A stretch of 64,000 nt of DNA from Rhizomicrobium palustre (GTDB lineage: Bacteria; Pseudomonadota; Alphaproteobacteria; Micropepsales; Micropepsaceae), in assembly GCF_011761565.1 (NCBI RefSeq), contig NZ_JAASRM010000001.1:3596139-3660138 (forward strand), read 5' to 3'. The position numbers and the translations under genes were made by a program. Of this stretch, positions 24,924 through 35,059 are shown in pieces; the first letter of the stretch is position 1, and each line of letters begins with the position of its first letter. Under the pieces are notes generated by a model. That model had not been told where the DNA came from. It saw only the letters and a program-made list of their open reading frames with translations, and searched no databases.

Positions 24924-27900
24924 ATGACAGAGCATAAGCATTTGCGGGCAGTCTTGCTGGGCGGCATCAGCCTTGCTGCGTTTTACGCTGCACCGGCCTT
25001 CGCGCAGGAAACCTTGGAAACCGTGACCGTCACCGGTTCGCGCGTCATCACCGACACCACCTTGTCGCCGACGCCGATTACATCCTTGGATGTTACGCAA
25101 CTACAGACCACCACGCCGACCGATATCCCGGACGCCCTCAACAAGCTACCCACCATCATTGGCGGGCGCACGCCGCGCAACCAGGGTAACGGCAGCACGA
25201 ATAATGGTGGCAACACGCTGGCTTTGCGTAACTTCGGCGCCTCGCGCACCCTAGTGCTGCTCGATGGTCATCGCGTTCCGGCGTCCAACCAGGACGGCAC
25301 AGTCAACGTTGATACGCTGCCCCAAGTGTTGATGCAGCAGATCGATATCGTCACCGGCGGCGCCTCGGCGGTTTACGGCTCCGATGCCGTGGCTGGTGTG
25401 ATCAACTTCGTGCTCAACAAGAATTTCAACGGCTTCAAGTACAACGTCAACGCCGGTATTTCGAACTATGGCGATGGTGCCCAGCACCAGGTCGAACTGG
25501 CCTATGGCACCCCACTGTTCGGTGGCAAAGGCCATTTTGAGACCGCGGGCCGCTATCGTTATCAAGACATGGTTCCGATCAAGAACCGTCCCTATGGCCA
25601 GAACGGACAATCATGGCTGCAGGCGGGTGGTGGCACGACCTCCAATCCTTGGGTTGATGTTCCTTACGGGCGCACCTTCAACCAGTCGATGCACGGCACC
25701 ATCAATTGCGGCTCGGCCTGCCAATATAACCGTTACACCTTCAATGCGCCTGGTGAGATTTCCCCCATGGTCCATGGCGTCATCTCACCGTCAGGTGGTT
25801 TGGAAAGCGGCGGTGATGGCGGTTGGGTGCAGAATGGTACCTTCCGCTCCAAAGTTAGAATGGCCGATTTGTTCGCCCGCTTCAGCTACGACATCACGCC
25901 GAGCATTAATGCTTATGTTCAGGGCAGTGTGGCGGAGTCGGAAGACTTCTCGCGCTGGATTACCTGGGTGGTAAGCGGCGCGAGCAGCCGCCCCAACACG
26001 GTCTTCGCGAACAACCCATTCTTGACTGCTGCCACGCAGCAAAAGCTGGGCGCGAGTATCAACTGTAACGATCCGGTTGCCTCGGCGGGCTGGCGCTGCT
26101 TGCCTGCTGTGCCTTCGGTCTCACCGCAGACCGGGACCACGCCGCCGCCGCCGCCGAATGTGCCGTACTTCTCGGCGCCCTCTTACATCTGGAGCCATGT
26201 CGGTGGCGTGGACGCGCCGCAGAACCTCTATCAAACCCGCGGCTTGCAGCGGAACGTCAATGTCGAAACGGGCGCCACGGGCACGCTCTCAGGGCTGAAT
26301 TGGGACGTCTATTACAATCACGGTGAAAGCCGCCTGAAGGTCTTGAACCCCAACAACACCGACAACGCCAAATACCTTGCCTCGTTGGACGCGGTGGTTG
26401 CGCCGACCGGTACCAAGGTCAATGGTCAGGACATCAGCGGCAGCATCACCTGCTGGGTGCTGACTCAGCCGCAATATGCGGGCCTCTATCCTGGATGTAT
26501 TCCATCCAACATATTCGACCCCAACGGGCCTTCGCAGGCCGCCTATGATTATCTGAAAACGCCGACCTGGTGGATTTTGACTCAGAAGGTGGATGACATT
26601 GGCGGTTCGATCCATGGCGGGCTCTGGGGCTTTGGCCTTCCGGCCGGTGAAATCACCGCCGCTCTGTCTGCGGAAGCACGCTGGAACACCTACGACCTGA
26701 CCAATAACGGCCGCTCGCCGACGGAGTTTGTGGATTGCACCGGCCTTCGCATGTGTCTCGCCAATGGCGGCGCCCCGGTGCGCTATGTGCAGAACACCAA
26801 CGCCCCGGTCAGTGCGAGCAACAGCGTCTATGAATTCGCGGCGGAATTTAACGTACCGCTGCTGAAAGACATGCCGTTGGTGCAATCTTTGTCGGCCGAC
26901 TTCGCCGGACGCTACACAAACTACTCAAACTTCGGTGGGGTGGAGACGTGGAAAATCGGCGGCGATTGGCACGTCGACGACAACATCCATTTCCGTGGTA
27001 CGATGTCGTTCGATATCCGCGCACCCAACCTCAACGATCTTTATCAACCGGCTGGTATTTCCTCGACCGGCTTCCAGGATCTTCTCACCGGCAAGAGCGA
27101 CAACACTCGCCTTGTCACGCGCGGCAACCCCAACCTGAAGCCGGAAAACGCACGTACCTATACTGCGGGCGTGGTGCTGACGCCGACCTTCCTGCAGGGC
27201 TTCAATTTCTCGGTCGACTGGTATCAGACCCACATGACCCAGGCGATCACGGGCATCAGCTATCAGAGCAACGACGTGCAGAAGTTCTGCATCAACAGTG
27301 CGCCTGCCTATAACTCGCCTTACTGCTCTTTGGCGGTGCGCCCGATCACTAACCCGAGCGATCCTGCCTTTACTTCGCCGGCGAACTATCCAACCGAAGT
27401 GTGGTCGGCGGGCTTCAACTCTGCCACCCAGCAGATGGAAGGTTTCGATATCGAAGCCAATTATCGCTGGAATATGGAAGAGCTGCTTCCCTGGTTCCCT
27501 GGCGATTTCACCATCCGGCATATGATGACCTATCAGCCGGTGAATACGACGGTGAACTTCCCGGGGGCGCCGCCCGCCTGGGCCTTCGCGCCCAAACTGC
27601 GCCAGACCTCGTTCCTGAATTACACCAATGGCAATTTCTCGCTGTCGTTGCAGAACCAGCTCCTCAGCAGCGTGAAGAAGGCCACCAACAGCACCCAGGT
27701 CTATACCATCCCGCGGTTGGGCTCGAACGATGTGCTCGACGTGACCGTGTCCGAGCGCTTCGATCTGTGGGGCGCCAGCAACGAGGTCTATCTCTCGGTC
27801 AGCAATATCGGCAACACGCGCGCACCGCTCTACACCGCGGGCACGGCGGGTCTTCCGGGCTTGTTCTATCCGACGGCGGGCTTCCACGACGATATGGGCC

Positions 27901-27935
27901 GCTACTTCACGCTCGGCCTGAAGGGGAATTTCTAA
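24924..27935 (+). CDS. TonB-dependent outer-membrane receptor
   Basis: A 1003-residue receptor. A signal peptide ends near AFAQ, followed by ETVTVTGSR typical of the oligosaccharide-type receptor N-terminus. The plug domain has LPTIIGG, NTLALRNFGASRTLVLLDGHRVP and QIDIVTGGASAVYGSDAVAGVINFVLNK. The rest is a 22-strand barrel with FRGTMSFDIRAPNLNDLY, NLKPENARTYTAGV and a C-terminal aromatic (LKGNF). Substrate is unknown; the LacI-like operator upstream hints at a sugar or oligosaccharide. Single gene with a terminator. Confidence 0.95.
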   Translation: MTEHKHLRAVLLGGISLAAFYAAPAFAQETLETVTVTGSRVITDTTLSPTPITSLDVTQLQTTTPTDIPDALNKLPTIIGGRTPRNQGNGSTNNGGNTLALRNFGASRTLVLLDGHRVPASNQDGTVNVDTLPQVLMQQIDIVTGGASAVYGSDAVAGVINFVLNKNFNGFKYNVNAGISNYGDGAQHQVELAYGTPLFGGKGHFETAGRYRYQDMVPIKNRPYGQNGQSWLQAGGGTTSNPWVDVPYGRTFNQSMHGTINCGSACQYNRYTFNAPGEISPMVHGVISPSGGLESGGDGGWVQNGTFRSKVRMADLFARFSYDITPSINAYVQGSVAESEDFSRWITWVVSGASSRPNTVFANNPFLTAATQQKLGASINCNDPVASAGWRCLPAVPSVSPQTGTTPPPPPNVPYFSAPSYIWSHVGGVDAPQNLYQTRGLQRNVNVETGATGTLSGLNWDVYYNHGESRLKVLNPNNTDNAKYLASLDAVVAPTGTKVNGQDISGSITCWVLTQPQYAGLYPGCIPSNIFDPNGPSQAAYDYLKTPTWWILTQKVDDIGGSIHGGLWGFGLPAGEITAALSAEARWNTYDLTNNGRSPTEFVDCTGLRMCLANGGAPVRYVQNTNAPVSASNSVYEFAAEFNVPLLKDMPLVQSLSADFAGRYTNYSNFGGVETWKIGGDWHVDDNIHFRGTMSFDIRAPNLNDLYQPAGISSTGFQDLLTGKSDNTRLVTRGNPNLKPENARTYTAGVVLTPTFLQGFNFSVDWYQTHMTQAITGISYQSNDVQKFCINSAPAYNSPYCSLAVRPITNPSDPAFTSPANYPTEVWSAGFNSATQQMEGFDIEANYRWNMEELLPWFPGDFTIRHMMTYQPVNTTVNFPGAPPAWAFAPKLRQTSFLNYTNGNFSLSLQNQLLSSVKKATNSTQVYTIPRLGSNDVLDVTVSERFDLWGASNEVYLSVSNIGNTRAPLYTAGTAGLPGLFYPTAGFHDDMGRYFTLGLKGNF

Positions 27936-28004
27936 CCGCCTTCTTTTAGGCGCACGGGACTTGGTTCAACTCTCCCAGTCGCGAGCTTAGTCCCGGTGAT
28001 CCCT

Positions 28005-28038
28005 GCCCCTGTTCTTGAAAGAGAGCAGGGGCTTTTTT
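28005..28038 (+). terminator. Terminator of the TonB-dependent receptor gene
   Basis: GCCCCTG (28005-28011) pairs with CAGGGGC (28026-28032), followed by TTTTTT. Confidence 0.85.
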
Positions 28039-28050
28039 ATTCGGGTGCAT

Positions 28051-29523
28051 TCACGCGAGTAATTTCGCGATTGCGACTGCAGCCCCGGCAACTTTTGCAA
28101 CAGAGGGCAGAACCGCAACCAAACCGTCCCAATAGGCTTTCAGGACAGGCTTCGTCGGTTGCGGCTTGGCAACTTCCTCGTTCAGCTTATTTACGAGTTC
28201 CCCGGCATCTTTATTGCCGGAGGCATGCACTTCATCGCTGATACGAGCCAGCGCATTGGCAGTCTCCTCGTCATGGTTTGTCTTCACGACGTTGAATGCA
28301 TTGCGCGCGATTGAATGATTGAGAATGGTGGAATTGCTGATATTCGAGAAAACGTCTCCCATTCTGACCTCCAGTTTTGTGCCGTTTGTAGTGTTGGCGA
28401 GCAGGGTCTTGGCGAAGCGTCTCTGCACCCGTCCCGCATCGGGATAAACCGCATCCAGCCAGCCGCCGAGCTGTTCCACGGCATCAGCCAAGGAAGGCGC
28501 GATTTCACCCAGGAACGGAATTGCCTGACCGGCTTGCCCCACGATCGCCAATTGTGCGTCGAAGAGGCGGTCACTAAGCCCAGCAAGACGGCGAAGCATG
28601 CTCTCGGCCGGTTGGCTTTTCTCGGATTGCCATCGCTGAACGAGGCGGATTACGGCGCTGCCTTCGCTATGCAGGCGCACGAAACTGCGCCGTACCTGCC
28701 GCATTAAAAGCCCATAACGCATATCCCCAACAAACAACGTGAGTGCACGGAACGATCCTGCCGCATCGCGAACGACTTCCGTCTGTAATTGCGGTGGCTC
28801 ATCCAACGCGCCGGGCACGACGAGCAGGATCAGCGGTTCAGTGGCAATCAGCGCGGCACGGGCCTGCTTCAATTTTTCGGCCTCGCTCTCTTGCGTGCGC
28901 GCGACTGCGCGGAGGGGTTCGCGGGTCGTGGCTGCGAGATACGCCTCGCGGAAAGGTCTGGACAAAGCCCCCAGACGCACCTTTTGGCGGGATGGGGATC
29001 GTTTACTGGGGCGGGAGGTGCGAATTTCGGTGTCTATCGCCAAAATCAGGCGACAGATCTCTGCTGGAGACAGTTTCGCAAGGTCCGCCCCATAATCCAG
29101 AACCATAGGAATTTCCAGGCGAGCGGAAATCAACCCGTCCGCAAAGAGCCGTGGGCCTGGAGGCGGCTCGCGGATCGGTAAAGTTGCGCCGGCTTGGTTC
29201 AACACCTGCTGAGCGGCGTCTACGGGGATGCGTACAAAGCGTTTTGCAGAAACGAACCAGTTTTCGTCACTAATAAGAGGCGGCGGCAGCTCTGGAGGGC
29301 TGTTCTCAATTGCTCTTGACGCATTTTGATGGCGGTAGGTAGCGCGTTGAAGGCTGCGATACTGTCCTGGACCAAAGCGGCGCAAATACACGCTACAGTC
29401 GCGCTCTTGGAAGGGGGCGCGCACCAGAGCGAGATCTGCACAGAGAATTGGCCGAAGATCTGCGACCGGAAATACCACCGTCGCAAATAAGGTGCCCTTC
29501 AGCCAATCGCTGTTGCGTTCCAT
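28051..29523 (-). CDS. Orphan protein of unknown function with hydrophobic C-terminal tail
   Basis: I do not recognise this 490-residue protein. The first 280 residues are soluble and rich in Arg, Leu and Pro, with a Pro-rich stretch near residue 65. Residues 390-410 read MGDVFSNISNSTILNHSIAR, a polar beta-like segment. It is followed by an acidic helix (ETANALARISDEVHASGNKDAGELVNKLNEE), a Lys-Pro-rich link and a weakly hydrophobic final helix (LVAVLPSVAKVAGAAVAIAKLLA). From memory, similar tails occur at the ends of unrelated bacterial accessory proteins; this needs a search. The ATG at 29523 was chosen over a GTG at 29568. Its 3' end directly follows the receptor terminator. Confidence 0.65.
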   Translation of the reverse strand: MERNSDWLKGTLFATVVFPVADLRPILCADLALVRAPFQERDCSVYLRRFGPGQYRSLQRATYRHQNASRAIENSPPELPPPLISDENWFVSAKRFVRIPVDAAQQVLNQAGATLPIREPPPGPRLFADGLISARLEIPMVLDYGADLAKLSPAEICRLILAIDTEIRTSRPSKRSPSRQKVRLGALSRPFREAYLAATTREPLRAVARTQESEAEKLKQARAALIATEPLILLVVPGALDEPPQLQTEVVRDAAGSFRALTLFVGDMRYGLLMRQVRRSFVRLHSEGSAVIRLVQRWQSEKSQPAESMLRRLAGLSDRLFDAQLAIVGQAGQAIPFLGEIAPSLADAVEQLGGWLDAVYPDAGRVQRRFAKTLLANTTNGTKLEVRMGDVFSNISNSTILNHSIARNAFNVVKTNHDEETANALARISDEVHASGNKDAGELVNKLNEEVAKPQPTKPVLKAYWDGLVAVLPSVAKVAGAAVAIAKLLA

Positions 29524-30121
29524 AGCGCACCAATTTTGCCCACCGTCTAAACCGGGTCCGGGCTTCACGTCAGGAATGCCTTTGCGGGTTTGTGGTCTGC
29601 CCAGGCTTCCAACCGCTCGGCCAGCGCCGCGAGGGCACCAGCACCTCGCTATGTTACTCTCATATGGGCGACTAATTCAATTGTAACTAGTTTGCAAAAT
29701 TAATTGAACGTGACGCGCGAATTTTGTCGAATCGGTTCTCCGTCGCAACCTAAAACAGGATGCCGCTCATCCTTCGCAGCACCGCCAAATCGAAGGACAG
29801 AAATGCAGAAGAGAGCGGGAATGCCGAGCAGATACGCGCAGCAGCGCTGCGTTATCTGACTATATCACCTAATGCGTTGATCGTGCGTCCGGTTTGCAAT
29901 CATTACTCTTGCGATATCTGCGGCAATATGGCGGATTGCGTGCGACAGGTTGGTGTCGCTGTTTAGAACTCCGATAAGAGTTAGTTTTAGTTTGAGGTAG
30001 GGAGAGATCCTTATCGGCCTGAAAACCGCTTGTTCAGGCTTAAGTCGTTCACTTTAGGGCAGTTTCAACGGTCGGTTTGCCCCTCGCAGTCCGGCCAAGA
30101 GCATAGGCTGGAGCGTCGTTC
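29524..30121. other. Intergenic region before the cyo operon
   Basis: About 600 bp. An AT-rich part lies at 29650-29720, with inverted TTCAATT/AATTGAA about 20 bases apart. An inverted repeat lies at 30017-30039. No convincing gene; a 68-codon frame at 29760-29966 is not protein-like. Confidence 0.5.
30017..30039. promoter_or_regulatory. Inverted repeat in the cyo leader
   Basis: GCCTGAA (30017-30023) and TTCAGGC (30033-30039) separated by nine bases, 83 bp before cyoA. Could be an operator or an mRNA leader hairpin. Confidence 0.35.
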
Positions 30122-31090
30122 GTGCGGATTTCGGATTGGGCTGGAAAAGCCAAATTGGCGTCGCGAGTGGGGCTTCTCACTCTCGCGGCGGTCCTTCTCA
30201 GCGGATGTGATTATGTCGTGATGGACCCCAAAGGGCCCGTCGGTGAGGCCGAAAAGAACCTCATTCTTCTGGCGACTGGGATCATGCTTTTGGTCGTGGT
30301 GCCGGTGATCATCATGGCCGTGGCCTTTGCCTGGAAGTATCGCGCTTCCAATACTAAGGCGACCTACGCGCCCGACTGGCACCACTCCAACACCATCGAA
30401 GCGGTGGTCTGGACCATTCCGGTGCTGATCATTCTGGTCTTGGGCACGGTCACCTGGATCACCTCTCATTCGCTCGACCCGCGCAAAGAGATTCCTTCCG
30501 CGGAAAAACCGCTCGAAGTCGAAGTCGTTTCGCTGGATTGGAAATGGCTCTTCATCTATCCGGAACAGGGCGTGGCTTCGGTCAACGAGCTGGCGGTGCC
30601 GGTCGGGCGCACGGTGCATTTCAAGCTGACGAGCTCGGGCGTGATGAATGCGTTTTTCGTGCCGCAGCTTGGCACGCAGGTCTATACGATGTCGGGCATG
30701 CAGTCCCAGCTGAACCTTCGCGCCGATCATCCCGGCACCTATATGGGCATCTCGGCCAATTACTCAGGCCGCGGCTTTGCCGATATGCATTTCGCGGCCA
30801 AGGCGCTGGACACAGCGGCTTTCAAGGCCTGGGTTGCCAAGGCCAAGGCAGCGGGCCCGCTCAGCAATGCCGAATACGCCGCACTGATGAAGCAAGGCAC
30901 GCATCCGGTCACGGCCTACGGCTCGGTGGAAGAGGGGCTGTTTCACCGCATCCTCAACCGCTGCGCCATGGGCGGGGTTTGCACCGATGATGCCGTCGCG
31001 ATGGCGAATATGAAAGCCACCGCGCCGGGTAAGCCGATCTGCGATGATCCGGCCAAAAAAGCAGTCAACACCAAACAGATTAAAGGCTGA
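30122..31090 (+). CDS. cyoA: Cytochrome bo3-type ubiquinol oxidase subunit II
   Basis: A 322-residue lipoprotein subunit. LLSGC near residue 28 is a lipobox. Two membrane helices follow, then the cupredoxin domain (SLDWKWLFIYPEQGVASVNELAVPVG). The copper-A cysteines of cytochrome c oxidases are absent in the NYSGRGFADMHF region, which identifies a quinol oxidase. The start is a GTG at 30122 with GGAG eight bases upstream. It is the first gene of cyoABCD and lies three bases before cyoB. Confidence 0.96.
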   Translation: MRISDWAGKAKLASRVGLLTLAAVLLSGCDYVVMDPKGPVGEAEKNLILLATGIMLLVVVPVIIMAVAFAWKYRASNTKATYAPDWHHSNTIEAVVWTIPVLIILVLGTVTWITSHSLDPRKEIPSAEKPLEVEVVSLDWKWLFIYPEQGVASVNELAVPVGRTVHFKLTSSGVMNAFFVPQLGTQVYTMSGMQSQLNLRADHPGTYMGISANYSGRGFADMHFAAKALDTAAFKAWVAKAKAAGPLSNAEYAALMKQGTHPVTAYGSVEEGLFHRILNRCAMGGVCTDDAVAMANMKATAPGKPICDDPAKKAVNTKQIKG

Positions 31091-31093
31091 GCC

Positions 31094-33100
31094 ATGAGCG
31101 CAGGCGATCTTCAAACCTTGCTGTTCGGCAAGCTGACCCTCGAAGCCATTCCTTTTCACGAGCCCATCATCATGGGGGCCGTGTCGGGCATGGTCATTGC
31201 CGCTGTCACCGTGCTGGGCACGCTGACCTATCTGAAGCGCTGGAAATGGCTGTGGACGGAATGGCTGACCTCTGTCGATCACAAGAAGATCGGCATGATG
31301 TACATCATCCTGGCCCTCATCATGCTGCTGCGCGGCTTTGCGGACGCGCTGATGATGCGCGGCCAGCAGGCGATGGCGTCTTCGGGCGGGGCAGGGTTCC
31401 TGCCACCGGAGCATTTCGACCAGGTCTTCACCGCCCATGGCGTGATCATGATCTTCTTCATGGCCATGCCCTTTGTGATTGGGCTGATGAATATCGTCAT
31501 GCCGCTGCAGATCGGCGCGCGCGACGTGGCCTTCCCCTATCTCAACTCCATGAGCTTCTGGCTGACGGCCGCGGGCGCCATGCTGGTGAACGTTTCGCTG
31601 GCCGTGGGTGAATTCGCCCATACCGGCTGGCTGGCCTATCCGCCGCTCTCGGAACTGGCTTTCTCACCGGGCGTGGGTGTCGATTACTACATCTGGGCTT
31701 TGCAGATTTCGGGTCTGGGCACGCTTCTATCCGGCGTGAACCTCATTACCACGATCCTGAAGATGCGCGCCCCGGGCATGAAGATGATGGAGATGCCGGT
31801 CTTCACCTGGACCACCCTCTGCGCCAACATGCTGATCGTGGCGGCCTTCCCGATCCTGACGGTGACCCTCGCCATGCTGGGGCTGGACCGCTATCTGGGT
31901 ATGCATTTCTTCACCCATGACGGCGGCGGCAACGCCATGATGTATGTCAACCTGATCTGGGCCTGGGGCCATCCCGAGGTCTACATCCTGGTGCTGCCGG
32001 CTTTCGGTATCTTTTCGGAAGTGACCGCGACCTTCTCAGGCAAGCCGCTCTTCGGCTACAAATCGATGGTCTATGCCACGGTTTGCATCACCGTCCTCAG
32101 CTTCCTGGTCTGGCTGCATCACTTCTTCACCATGGGCTCGGGCGCCAAGGTGAATGCCTTCTTCGGCATCACCACCATGATTATCTCGATCCCGACCGGC
32201 GTGAAGATCTTCAACTGGCTGTTCACGATGTATCGCGGACGCGTGCGTCTGGAAGTGCCCGTGCTCTGGACCATCGGCTTCATCATCACCTTTGCCATCG
32301 GCGGCATGACTGGTGTGTTGATGGCGGTGCCGCCGGCGGACTTCGTGCTGCATAACTCGCTCTTCCTGATCGCCCATTTCCATAACGCCATCATCGGCGG
32401 CGTGGTCTTCGGCGTCATGGCGGGCTTCTCCTACTGGTTCCCCAAGGCGACCGGCATCAAACTTGATCCCTTCCTGGGCAAGGTCTCCTTCTGGTGCTGG
32501 TTTGTCGGCTTCTATGTCGCCTTCATGCCGATCTATGCCCTCGGCCTGATGGGCATGACCCGCCGCCTCGACCATGTCGATAACGCCGTCTGGCATGTCT
32601 ATCTGATCGTGGCCGCGGTTGGCGCGCTGATCATCTTCATCGGCATCAACGCGACCGTGCTGCAGATCGTCTGGAGCATCGTGAAGCACAAGAAGCTCAA
32701 GGATAAGACGGGCGATCCCTGGAATGGCCGCACCCTGGAATGGGCGACCTCTTCGCCGCCAGCCTTCTATAACTTCGCGGTTGTGCCCAAAGTGCATGGC
32801 ATCGACGCCTTCTGGGCGATGAAGCAGGAGGGCAAGGCGCCCAAGCTGGAGCCGCAGTATGAGAAAATCCACATGCCGCATAACACCGGCACTGGTTTTA
32901 TCATCGGCGTCACCTCCGGCGTGCTTGGCTTTGCGCTCACTTGGCATATCTGGTGGCTGGTCGGCTTGGCCTTCCTGGTGATGCTGGGGGCGGCTGTCGC
33001 CCATAGCTTCGACGAAGACCGCGATTATTACGTTCCCTCGGAGACGGTTGCTGCCACCGAAGCGGCCCGCTTCAAAGTCATGGCGGAGGCAGTGCAATGA
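31094..33100 (+). CDS. cyoB: Ubiquinol oxidase subunit I
   Basis: The 668-residue catalytic subunit of the heme-copper oxidase that reduces oxygen to water and pumps protons. [17 protein letters not shown] carries the copper-B His and the crosslinked Tyr. [10 protein letters not shown] carries the other two copper-B His. [21 protein letters not shown] carries the heme ligands. Extra N- and C-terminal helices fit the CyoB type. AAAGG precedes the ATG; the end overlaps cyoC by four bases. Confidence 0.98.
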   Translation: MSAGDLQTLLFGKLTLEAIPFHEPIIMGAVSGMVIAAVTVLGTLTYLKRWKWLWTEWLTSVDHKKIGMMYIILALIMLLRGFADALMMRGQQAMASSGGAGFLPPEHFDQVFTAHGVIMIFFMAMPFVIGLMNIVMPLQIGARDVAFPYLNSMSFWLTAAGAMLVNVSLAVGEFAHTGWLAYPPLSELAFSPGVGVDYYIWALQISGLGTLLSGVNLITTILKMRAPGMKMMEMPVFTWTTLCANMLIVAAFPILTVTLAMLGLDRYLGMHFFTHDGGGNAMMYVNLIWAWGHPEVYILVLPAFGIFSEVTATFSGKPLFGYKSMVYATVCITVLSFLVWLHHFFTMGSGAKVNAFFGITTMIISIPTGVKIFNWLFTMYRGRVRLEVPVLWTIGFIITFAIGGMTGVLMAVPPADFVLHNSLFLIAHFHNAIIGGVVFGVMAGFSYWFPKATGIKLDPFLGKVSFWCWFVGFYVAFMPIYALGLMGMTRRLDHVDNAVWHVYLIVAAVGALIIFIGINATVLQIVWSIVKHKKLKDKTGDPWNGRTLEWATSSPPAFYNFAVVPKVHGIDAFWAMKQEGKAPKLEPQYEKIHMPHNTGTGFIIGVTSGVLGFALTWHIWWLVGLAFLVMLGAAVAHSFDEDRDYYVPSETVAATEAARFKVMAEAVQ

Positions 33101-33696
33101 CGGCCCAAGTACTTTCGGACCATCACGGCGACGATCACGCGCACGAGAGCAATATTCCTCTCGGCTTCTGGATCTACCTGATGAGCGACTGCATTCTGTT
33201 CGCGACGATTTTCGCGGGTTTTGTGGTCCTTCGGGGCAATCTGGCGGGCGGGCCTTCGGGCGCGGAGCTCTTCGATCTGAATTATGTGGCAGTCGAAACC
33301 GCGCTGCTCCTCATCTCGAGCTTGACCTACGGTTTGGCGATGATCGCCATGTTTAAGAATAAGCTGCCGGTCGTACTCGGTTGGTTGGCAGTGACCTTTC
33401 TGCTCGGTGCGGGCTTCATTGGAATGGAAATCCATGAATTCGCTAAGCTGGTGGAAGAGGGCGCCGGTCCCAGCCGTTCAGGCTTTCTTTCAGGCTTCTT
33501 TACTCTAGTCGGTACCCACGGGCTGCACGTCACCTCGGGCCTGGTGTGGATGGCTGTGATGTTCGCCCATCTCTTCCGCCGCGGCCTGACCCAGGTCAAT
33601 CAGACCCGTCTGTTGATCCTCAGCCTCTTCTGGCACTTCCTCGACATCATCTGGATCGGGGTTTTCAGCATCGTCTATCTGATGGGAGCCGTCTGA
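33097..33696 (+). CDS. cyoC: Ubiquinol oxidase subunit III
   Basis: A 199-residue, five-helix membrane subunit. [24 protein letters not shown] at the start, a conserved Glu in [13 protein letters not shown] near residue 110, [14 protein letters not shown] and [21 protein letters not shown] at the end are family signatures. ATGA overlap with cyoB and one-base overlap with cyoD show tight coupling. Confidence 0.97.
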   Translation: MTAQVLSDHHGDDHAHESNIPLGFWIYLMSDCILFATIFAGFVVLRGNLAGGPSGAELFDLNYVAVETALLLISSLTYGLAMIAMFKNKLPVVLGWLAVTFLLGAGFIGMEIHEFAKLVEEGAGPSRSGFLSGFFTLVGTHGLHVTSGLVWMAVMFAHLFRRGLTQVNQTRLLILSLFWHFLDIIWIGVFSIVYLMGAV

Positions 33697-34055
33697 TGAA
33701 CGCGCCCGTAAAACAACCCAGCCATGGCAGCGATCACGCGGGCCACGGTACCGTCACCTCTTATGTGATCGGTTTCGTCCTCTCGGTTATCCTGACGGCC
33801 ATCCCCTTTGCTCTGGTGATGAACCATATGCTCCCGGCTCAGACTGCCATCCTGGCGGTTGTTGCGATCGGCGTGGTGCAGATCCTGGTGCATCTGTTCT
33901 TCTTCCTGCACATGAACACCAGCTCGGGGCAGGTCTGGAACAACACCGCCTTCATCTTCACCGTAGTGGTGGTGGGAATCCTGGTCGTAGGCTCGCTCTG
34001 GATCATGTATCACCTCAACATGAACATGATGCCGGGCATGATGCCGACCGAATAG
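33696..34055 (+). CDS. cyoD: Ubiquinol oxidase subunit IV
   Basis: A 119-residue subunit with three membrane helices. TSYVIGFVLSVILTAIPFALV, QILVHLFFFLHM and VVVGILVVGSLWIMYHLN match CyoD. It ends in a Met-rich tail. The ATG at 33696 shares a base with the cyoC stop (TGATG). The operon ends here with a terminator; there is no cyoE (heme O synthase) next to it. Confidence 0.95.
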   Translation: MNAPVKQPSHGSDHAGHGTVTSYVIGFVLSVILTAIPFALVMNHMLPAQTAILAVVAIGVVQILVHLFFFLHMNTSSGQVWNNTAFIFTVVVVGILVVGSLWIMYHLNMNMMPGMMPTE

Positions 34056-34078
34056 CGGTAATTGCGATAGCACAAACA

Positions 34079-34113
34079 GAGCGGCGTCCATCTCGGGCGC
34101 CGCTTTTGTTTTG
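34079..34113 (+). terminator. Terminator of cyoABCD
   Basis: AGCGGCG pairs with CGCCGCT across an 11-base loop, followed by TTTGTTTT. Confidence 0.8.
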
Positions 34114-34375
34114 GGTGTAGTGTCAATTTAAGGTTGAATTGATGCAGGGAAAACGAGATAAAAAATGGATATTCAGTTACTCCGCCCAGGGTAGGACTCC
34201 GCACCACGCCAAATGTTTGGCGTAGATACAATCTGCTGCAGGCGCCCAGGCAGACGTTGCGGAATGGGGCAGGCTTTGCAGGATATAATCTGTAGACTGA
34301 CTGTAGTGGCCTGGCAGTGGGAACTGGCACCTTATGACGCAGGCCTTCATGGGGCCCTGAAGCCGGTACCCTGTA

Positions 34376-34795
34376 TTATACCGTGTCGCTGACGAGCTCT
34401 CGTTGGCCTTGCTGCTGGATTTCCTCGATCAGGGAGAGGATAACCCGGCGCTGCTTGGCTTCCTTGATACCCAGAAAGGCTTCACAGAGACGCAGCCCAT
34501 CTATGCTGCTGGCGAAAGCGGCAACCTCATTGGTCTGCGCGCTGCGCTTGGCAGCATCATCTGCCACAGGGCCATTTGGGAAGAAGTCCTGCACTGGAAT
34601 GGCGTAGAGCGATGCGATTTGAAACAGCCGTCCAGCACCGACGCGATTGATGCCCGCTTCGTATTTTTGAATCTGCTGGAAGGTGATGCCGATCTTCTTG
34701 GCGACGTCAGCCTGCGACAGTCCAAGCTGGCGGCGGTAGCTGCGAAGGCGCCCCGCGACATAGGTGTCGATCGCGTTGGCGGTTTTCGGGGACAT
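34376..34795 (-). CDS. XRE-family transcriptional regulator
   Basis: A 139-residue regulator. Residues 12-70 form the Cro/CI-type helix-turn-helix (RLRSYRRQLGLSQADVAKKIGITFQQIQKYEAGINRVGAGRLFQIA). The remaining 65 residues are helical and could mediate dimerisation or sensing. This form is common and conserved across alphaproteobacteria. No target site was identified. Convergent with cyoABCD, about 260 bp after its terminator. Confidence 0.9.
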   Translation of the reverse strand: MSPKTANAIDTYVAGRLRSYRRQLGLSQADVAKKIGITFQQIQKYEAGINRVGAGRLFQIASLYAIPVQDFFPNGPVADDAAKRSAQTNEVAAFASSIDGLRLCEAFLGIKEAKQRRVILSLIEEIQQQGQRELVSDTV

Positions 34796-35059
34796 TGAAT
34801 TCTCCTGCTGCGCCGCAAATCTCGGCGAGCGGACAAAAAAGCGCGTGCTTCAAGGCCGCGCAAGAGCGCTGTGATTTTGATTGTGGGAGGCTTAAACTGC
34901 AAGTTGACACTGGTCAAAGTTGCAGAAGCCCACAAGACAATGTTGCCCGTGTACGGAAGTTAATAAAAATCGATATAACCTTCATGAAAAACGCGCGTCG
35001 CTAGATGGAGCGAGCTTTTCGCGCTTCAAATCAATCCGCAATACGTACGAAATTTGCGC

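Noticed and set aside
29760-29966. 68-codon frame with a CDIC segment before cyoA
   Set aside because: No good ribosome binding site, odd composition and no neighbour in the same frame or operon; not reported as a gene.
32036-33097. Long antisense frame of 353 codons in cyoB
   Set aside because: Rich in His, Asp and Gly as expected from the complement of a membrane protein gene; cyoB is certain on the other strand.
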